Assembly (NCBI RefSeq): GCF_900454685.1
Contig: NZ_UATM01000032.1
Coordinates: forward strand, 434,001 to 498,000
DNA from: Peptoniphilus harei
GTDB lineage: Bacteria; Bacillota; Clostridia; Tissierellales; Peptoniphilaceae
DNA: 64,000 nt
Direction: 5' to 3'
Part shown: positions 59,790 through 64,000 of the stretch, in pieces
Numbering within the stretch: the first letter of the stretch is position 1
Layout: each line of letters begins with the position of its first letter
The notes under the pieces: model-generated
Database searches by the model: none
The model's input: only the letters and a program-made list of their open reading frames with translations
Told to the model about the DNA's origin: nothing
Program-made: the position numbers and the translations under genes

Positions 59790-60866
59790 ATGAACAGTCA
59801 CGGCGCAAATGTTTTTGAGATTGCGAAAAAAGAAGGCATAAAAATTGAAGACATTAGGGATTTTTCTTCCAATATAAATCCCTTGGGACCATCTAAGAAA
59901 GCCCTTGAAAGTCTAAAGGACAACTTAAACTTACTTTCAACTTACCCTGACGTGGACTATCTTGATTTAAGGGAAGCCATCTCTACATACGCATCCTGCA
60001 AGAGAGAAAATATTGTCCTTGGACTTGGGTCTACAGAAATTTTGAGGGATACAATCTATTATTTTGCTCCAAAAGCTGCCATGATCCTATCACCTTGCTA
60101 CTCTGAATATGAGAGGGAGTTAAGAAAAATTTCTTCCCACATATTTGAGTACAATCTAGAAGAAAAAAATGATTTTAAAATAAATTTAGACCAGCTAATA
60201 AATACAATCAATGAAAAAAATATTGATTTCTTGATTTTTGCAAACCCCAACAATCCAACTGGGACAATCTTAAAAAAGTCTGAGATTGAAATAGTTTTAA
60301 GAGAAACTAGTGCCAAGGTCTTGGTGGACGAAACCTATATTGAGTTCACAAACATGGAGACCTACTCATCATCAGGTCTTACAAAATCTTATGACAACTT
60401 GGTGGTCGTAAGGGGGACATCAAAGTTTTTTGCCCTTCCTGGCATAAGACTTGGCTATGGACTGACTTCCAATGAAGGACTTTTGAAGTTTTTCAAGGAC
60501 AAGGAGGTCCTCTGGCAGATTAATTCTGTGGCAGAAATTTGCGGCAAGGTCATGTTCTCTGATGAAGCTTATCTTGAAAAAGTTTTTGACTTTATAAGAA
60601 GCCGTAGAGAAAATTTTTATAAGGAACTTTCTGGTATAGAAAATTTAAGGGCCTATGAGAGTTTTGGGAATTTTATTTTAATTAAGATACTTAAGGGTAT
60701 AAATTCTACAATATTAAGAGAAAAACTTCTCACAGAAGGTTTAGTAGTAAGAGATTGCAAAAGTTTTAAAAATTTGGACAAATCTTATTTTAGAATCTGT
60801 ATTTTGGAAGATCCTGCAAATGAAAAATTGTTAAAAAAACTAAAAGAAATTTATAAGGGTGATTAA
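59790..60866 (+). CDS. CobD-like PLP-dependent aminotransferase/threonine-phosphate decarboxylase
   Basis: A 358-residue class-II PLP enzyme. The N-terminus SHGANVFEIAKKEGIKIEDIR and FSSNINPLGPS resembles CobD (threonine-O-3-phosphate decarboxylase); NPNNPTG and GTSKFFALPGIRLGYG supply the PLP pocket and lysine. It may act in cobamide side-chain synthesis, but no cobalamin genes are nearby, so a HisC-like aminotransferase role is possible. The ATG at 59790 follows GAGGTG. It precedes a TraB gene by one base. Confidence 0.85.
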   Translation: MNSHGANVFEIAKKEGIKIEDIRDFSSNINPLGPSKKALESLKDNLNLLSTYPDVDYLDLREAISTYASCKRENIVLGLGSTEILRDTIYYFAPKAAMILSPCYSEYERELRKISSHIFEYNLEEKNDFKINLDQLINTINEKNIDFLIFANPNNPTGTILKKSEIEIVLRETSAKVLVDETYIEFTNMETYSSSGLTKSYDNLVVVRGTSKFFALPGIRLGYGLTSNEGLLKFFKDKEVLWQINSVAEICGKVMFSDEAYLEKVFDFIRSRRENFYKELSGIENLRAYESFGNFILIKILKGINSTILREKLLTEGLVVRDCKSFKNLDKSYFRICILEDPANEKLLKKLKEIYKGD

Positions 60867-60867
60867 T

Positions 60868-62298
60868 ATGAAAAAATTTAAAAAAATACTGACGACTTTA
60901 GCACTAGTACCTACACTTTTCCTACCTAACTTTGCTTTTGCACAAGAAGATACAAGTCCTGCAGTTACAGAAATTAAAGTCGAAGAATCTGTCAGCAACA
61001 ATGCAGAAAATCAAAATACATTAGATAAAAAAATAGAAGAATCTAAAGAGATCAAATCTAAAGAAAAAACTCCTAAAATCAAGTCTCCAAGTTTCAGTCC
61101 ATGGGCAAGTGTAGATCTTAATGATGTTCAATTTATGGGTTTATATCCTGCTTCAAGTTTCTTTGAAGGAAAGGATTTTAGAAAAGCTGTTACTTTAGAA
61201 GATGCAAACACAGCCTACAAACTTGCAAAAGAAAAAATTGAATCTCGTGGTCTAAAAACAGGTGGAGATTTTACTTTTAAAGATTTAACTCGACTTGAAA
61301 CACTTGAATCAATTTCAAAACTTTTAAATGATGACAAGTTTGCAGTTAAAAATTTAAAAGAATCAAAAATATTTTTTGGACAAGAAGATGAAAAATATTT
61401 AAATAGCAAAATTCCTCTAGAAGAAGTCCTGGCTCTTTATAACAGGGCTACAAAAAAGATTTTACAAGACAATGATAAAGTAGCTAAGGGATTTTTCTAC
61501 GAAATTGAAAATAAAAAAAACAAGGTTTATATGCTTGGATCTATTCACATAGGTAAATCCTCTATGTATCCAATTGACCAAAATATTATAAATTCTCTTA
61601 AAAATTCAGACAAAATTTTTATGGAAATTGATTTAACTAATCAAGAAAAATTAAAAGAAATGCAAGAAAAAATGTATTACAAAGATGGCGGAAGCCTAAA
61701 GAATGACTTAGGAGAAGAATTATTTGCTAGAGTTGCAAATATTTTTAAGGACTTTGGAATGACTGAGGACCAAGTCAATAAGTTAAAGCCATGGGCCATA
61801 TATAATTCATTGTCAGTAGACCCTAAAGGAGAAGTTGCAACTGCAACTTATGGTATTGAGTCCTATTTCTTAGCTCTTAGTCTTTTAAATAATCTTGAAT
61901 TAGGAGAACTTGAGTCTGTTGATTTCCAATCAGATTTACTTTCTAACTTTGATAAAGAGTCCTATATCTCTATGATTAAGAATTTAACTGATGAAATAGA
62001 AAAAAATGGTTACAAGAATATAAATGCTGGACTTAATGAAATGTTAAGTGCTTGGGAAATTGGAAATAAGGACAAGATGATAAGTCTTTTATCAAGTGAT
62101 GGGGACGAGGCTTCAGAAAAATTTAACGAGTCCCTCTTAAGTGAAAGAGACAAGAATATGGCCAAAAAAATTGACGCCATGCTAAAGGAAGATGGAGAAA
62201 ATACTTATTTCATCTTAGTTGGTGCAGCCCACCTTGTTCCAGAAAATTCTGTAACAGGAATTTTAAAAGACATGGGTTATGAAGTTCTTGAAAAATAA
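60868..62298 (+). CDS. Secreted TraB/GumN-family protein
   Basis: A 476-residue exported protein with a signal peptide (residues 1-26, LPNFAFA). A Lys/Glu/Ser-rich linker (about 30-75) is followed by a TraB/GumN-type domain in the C-terminal half: VYMLGSIHIGKSSMYPI, IFMEIDLTNQEKLKEMQ, LKPWAIYNSLS and the ending ILVGAAHLVPENSVTGILKD. The family resembles pheromone-shutdown proteins and likely peptidases with an Ere-like metal site. Start at 60868 after AGGGTGA, one base from the previous stop; the two genes form a unit. Confidence 0.88.
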   Translation: MKKFKKILTTLALVPTLFLPNFAFAQEDTSPAVTEIKVEESVSNNAENQNTLDKKIEESKEIKSKEKTPKIKSPSFSPWASVDLNDVQFMGLYPASSFFEGKDFRKAVTLEDANTAYKLAKEKIESRGLKTGGDFTFKDLTRLETLESISKLLNDDKFAVKNLKESKIFFGQEDEKYLNSKIPLEEVLALYNRATKKILQDNDKVAKGFFYEIENKKNKVYMLGSIHIGKSSMYPIDQNIINSLKNSDKIFMEIDLTNQEKLKEMQEKMYYKDGGSLKNDLGEELFARVANIFKDFGMTEDQVNKLKPWAIYNSLSVDPKGEVATATYGIESYFLALSLLNNLELGELESVDFQSDLLSNFDKESYISMIKNLTDEIEKNGYKNINAGLNEMLSAWEIGNKDKMISLLSSDGDEASEKFNESLLSERDKNMAKKIDAMLKEDGENTYFILVGAAHLVPENSVTGILKDMGYEVLEK

Positions 62299-62314
62299 AA
62301 AATTGTGAAAAAAT

Positions 62315-62343
62315 AAGACGAGGTCATTGGACTTCGTCTTTTT
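62315..62343 (+). terminator. Terminator after the TraB gene
   Basis: AAGACGAGGTC pairs with GACTTCGTCTT (one G.U) around ATTG, followed by T. Confidence 0.9.
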
Positions 62344-62397
62344 ATGTGAATTTTTATAAACTTTTAATTTTTTATCTCAATAAAATAGATTGCAAAA

Positions 62398-63642
62398 TTA
62401 TTTGCCAATCATCTCTCTCAAGATGACTTCGTCTGTCTCCTTCATACCCTCCATGGCAATGTGGCCCACAGTTTTTATCATCTCATCTATGTCTCCCTTT
62501 ACGATTCCATCTCCTGCCTTAAAGGAGTTACCAGCCTTGGCTTGCTTGTAGGCCAAGAAGCCCATCTTTAGACTTGATGCAATTTTTATGGCGCAGGATT
62601 CTTTTGCTCCGTCACAAATTAGGCCAGAGTTTGTTGCAAGGGCATTTGTTAAAATTTCCTTGATTAGGTCCTTGTCTTCATCTTCCATAAAGGCAAGGCC
62701 ACAAACTGAAGCAGAACCTGCAGATACAACTCCGCAGTAGGCTGAAAGTTCGCCAATTCCTTCTTTTATATAAAGGCCAATTAGGTTGGCAAAAATAAGG
62801 GATCTATAAAGTTTGTCTTTTTCTATATCATGGTCTTTGGCATAGATAATTATTGGGACAGAAACTGTTATCCCTTGGTTGCCTGATCCTGAGTTTATAA
62901 CAACTGGTTTTTCACAACCTGACATTCTAGCATCAGAACCTGCAGCTGCATAGGCCACAAGTTTTTCAGAATACTTGTCTCCTGCTTCTTCTAAGACCAT
63001 CTTCCCAATATTTGCTCCCCAAGGATTTTCTATTCCTTCCTTGGCAATGGCGTAATTGTACTCGATTTCCTTGTCCAAGACGTCAATTATCTCGTCATAA
63101 TTTCCATTTTTTGCAAAATCATAAATTTTATCAAATGAAAGGTCAATCTTGTCTTCTTCTTTTATTTCTTCTTCCTTCTTTTCAAAAAGGACTTCATCAT
63201 TTAGACTTTCATAAATAATATTTGTGTGGAAGTCCTTGATGATGACGCGAGATTTTTTATCTCCCTTTTCCATGGCTACGTCGATATAGAGTCCCTTCTT
63301 CTCATGGAGGAGTTCAATGTCACAAAGTCCCTTATCTATTAGGTCATCAAGATATTCAAGCTTTGACTTGTCTACATCAGATAGGACCTCAAGTTTTTTT
63401 GTGTGGTCTCCCAAGAAGGCACCAGCTGCAAGAGAAATTTCAATTCCCTTTCTTCCATCAGTCCCTGGAACCTTTACACTATTTACATTTTTTATAATAT
63501 TGCCCGATAAGCTGGCCTTGATTTTATCTGGGTCCTCTCCCAAGATAAATCTTGCACGACTGGCTGCAAAGGCTAAAGCTATGGGCTCGGTACAACCAAA
63601 GGCCGGCACCATTTTTTCCCTTAAATATTTATTATAGTTCAT
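62398..63642 (-). CDS. cyuA: L-cysteine desulfidase (CyuA / UPF0597 family)
   Basis: A 414-residue protein of the cysteine desulfidase family (YhaM/CyuA, related to serine dehydratase alpha). It carries FGCTEPIALAFAASRA near the N-terminus, NSGSGNQGITVSVP, YCGVVSAGSASVCG and GLICDGAKESCAIK, whose cysteines hold a 4Fe-4S cluster in the family. It degrades cysteine to pyruvate, sulfide and ammonia, anaerobically. SD AAGGAG. Single gene. Confidence 0.93.
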   Translation of the reverse strand: MNYNKYLREKMVPAFGCTEPIALAFAASRARFILGEDPDKIKASLSGNIIKNVNSVKVPGTDGRKGIEISLAAGAFLGDHTKKLEVLSDVDKSKLEYLDDLIDKGLCDIELLHEKKGLYIDVAMEKGDKKSRVIIKDFHTNIIYESLNDEVLFEKKEEEIKEEDKIDLSFDKIYDFAKNGNYDEIIDVLDKEIEYNYAIAKEGIENPWGANIGKMVLEEAGDKYSEKLVAYAAAGSDARMSGCEKPVVINSGSGNQGITVSVPIIIYAKDHDIEKDKLYRSLIFANLIGLYIKEGIGELSAYCGVVSAGSASVCGLAFMEDEDKDLIKEILTNALATNSGLICDGAKESCAIKIASSLKMGFLAYKQAKAGNSFKAGDGIVKGDIDEMIKTVGHIAMEGMKETDEVILREMIGK

Positions 63643-63763
63643 AAAAATCTCCTTATATTTAATCTATCTTTATTATAACAAAATAAGATAAGCTTTTCCT
63701 AATATTAAATTTATGAATTATTAGTTTTAGATTCTTATGTACAAATAAATTTTTTTAAAAAGA

Positions 63764-63783
63764 ACCCAGTGAATCCACCGGGT
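63764..63783 (-). terminator. Terminator of the gene at the right edge
   Basis: ACCCAGTG (63764-63771) pairs with CACCGGGT (63776-63783) with one mismatch, and the A run on the left provides the U tract for minus-strand transcription. Confidence 0.8.
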
Positions 63784-63817
63784 CCCATCATAATTAGGAG
63801 TATTTGTATTTGTATTT

Positions 63818-64000
63818 TTATTTTTTTCCAAATTCATCTGCATAAAGGCAAGCTTCTATAAATTTATCTCGAGTCAAGGCTACACTAGACCTCTTCCATT
63901 CAAGAGTTTCTTCAATGTGGTCTGCCATAGTAAAAACATCCTCTCTCTTAAGACCCAAGTCTTCCAAGCACAATGCAAGGTCAAGCTTTTTGTTAAATCT
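63818..64000 (-). CDS. Protein with unidentified function, C-terminal 60 residues (runs off the window)
   Basis: A reading frame enters from the right edge and stops at 63818. The visible end reads LALCLEDLGLKREDVFTMAD and FIEACLYADEFGKK. It resembles the C-terminus of iron-containing alcohol dehydrogenase or glycerol-1-phosphate-dehydrogenase-like proteins, but the fragment is too short to assign. It is followed by a terminator. Confidence 0.7.
   Translation of the reverse strand, partial: RFNKKLDLALCLEDLGLKREDVFTMADHIEETLEWKRSSVALTRDKFIEACLYADEFGKK

Noticed and set aside
1..64000. rRNA and tRNA genes
   Set aside because: None recognised by conserved sequence or cloverleaf; the window seems free of them.

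Overview
The window is AT-rich DNA from a low-GC, Gram-positive anaerobe. Gene content (CstA, rubrerythrin, cysteine desulfidase, ACR3/ArsR/ArsC, SLH-anchored surface proteins, methylglyoxal synthase, no obvious respiratory genes) and codon use suit the Tissierellia/Peptoniphilaceae (Anaerococcus or Peptoniphilus type). This assignment is an inference from protein style; there is no rRNA in the window.

Region by region. 1-3.9 kb is the right end of a Tn916/Tn1545-family conjugative transposon: the 3' end of a Cys-rich KTR gene, the orf9 repressor, the orf7 sigma-like factor, orf8, xis and int. Its conjugation genes and any tet(M) would lie left of the window. 4-17 kb is core chromosome: a CstA transporter, secreted alkaline phosphatase, HPF, an ArAE-type membrane protein coupled to an unknown 571-residue protein, a YjiH-type transporter, an arsR-acr3-arsC operon, a secreted copper-amine-oxidase-like-domain protein, and the rpsF-ssb-rpsR operon with a probable S6:S18 leader. 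17-23 kb has mgsA, pepT, a degenerate 36-bp-period repeat array, an LCP cell-wall ligase, an IS110 relic, rubrerythrin under a Fur/PerR-like box, and an exonuclease III relic. 22.6-28 kb has a DUF188-glutaredoxin fusion, a nitroreductase, and an ABC transporter plus two-component operon whose two permease genes each carry a homopolymer frameshift. 28-34 kb holds free-Met-R-sulfoxide reductase, an amidohydrolase, an amino-acid permease and the UPF0210/ACT pair.

34.3-40.8 kb is the most unusual stretch: a 162-bp palindromic multi-hairpin element, a GC-rich structured patch, and a 1299-residue SLH surface phosphatase built from two near-identical 1.45-kb modules, followed by a YibE/F membrane protein. 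The segment with the phosphatase and YibE/F is bounded by a 38-bp direct repeat made from the 3' end of the neighbouring peptidase C26 gene, an arrangement like an integrated island. 41-53 kb contains MATE, DegV, a probably leaderless tadA, PAP2, an asymmetric heterodimeric ABC exporter, a GntR-controlled ABC transporter, and a phospholipase-D-like protein. 53-64 kb has a copper operon (CopA with a CopZ-like domain fused at its C-terminus, then CsoR), an autoregulated-looking Fic gene, a hemerythrin-type protein, threonine aldolase, a CobD-like aminotransferase, a TraB/GumN protein and a cysteine desulfidase.

Main themes: metal and oxidative-stress handling (ars, cop, rbr, msrC), surface phosphatases, and two independent cases where an upstream gene reads through in frame into a downstream gene that still keeps its own Shine-Dalgarno and ATG. 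No CRISPR array, tRNA or rRNA gene was recognised.
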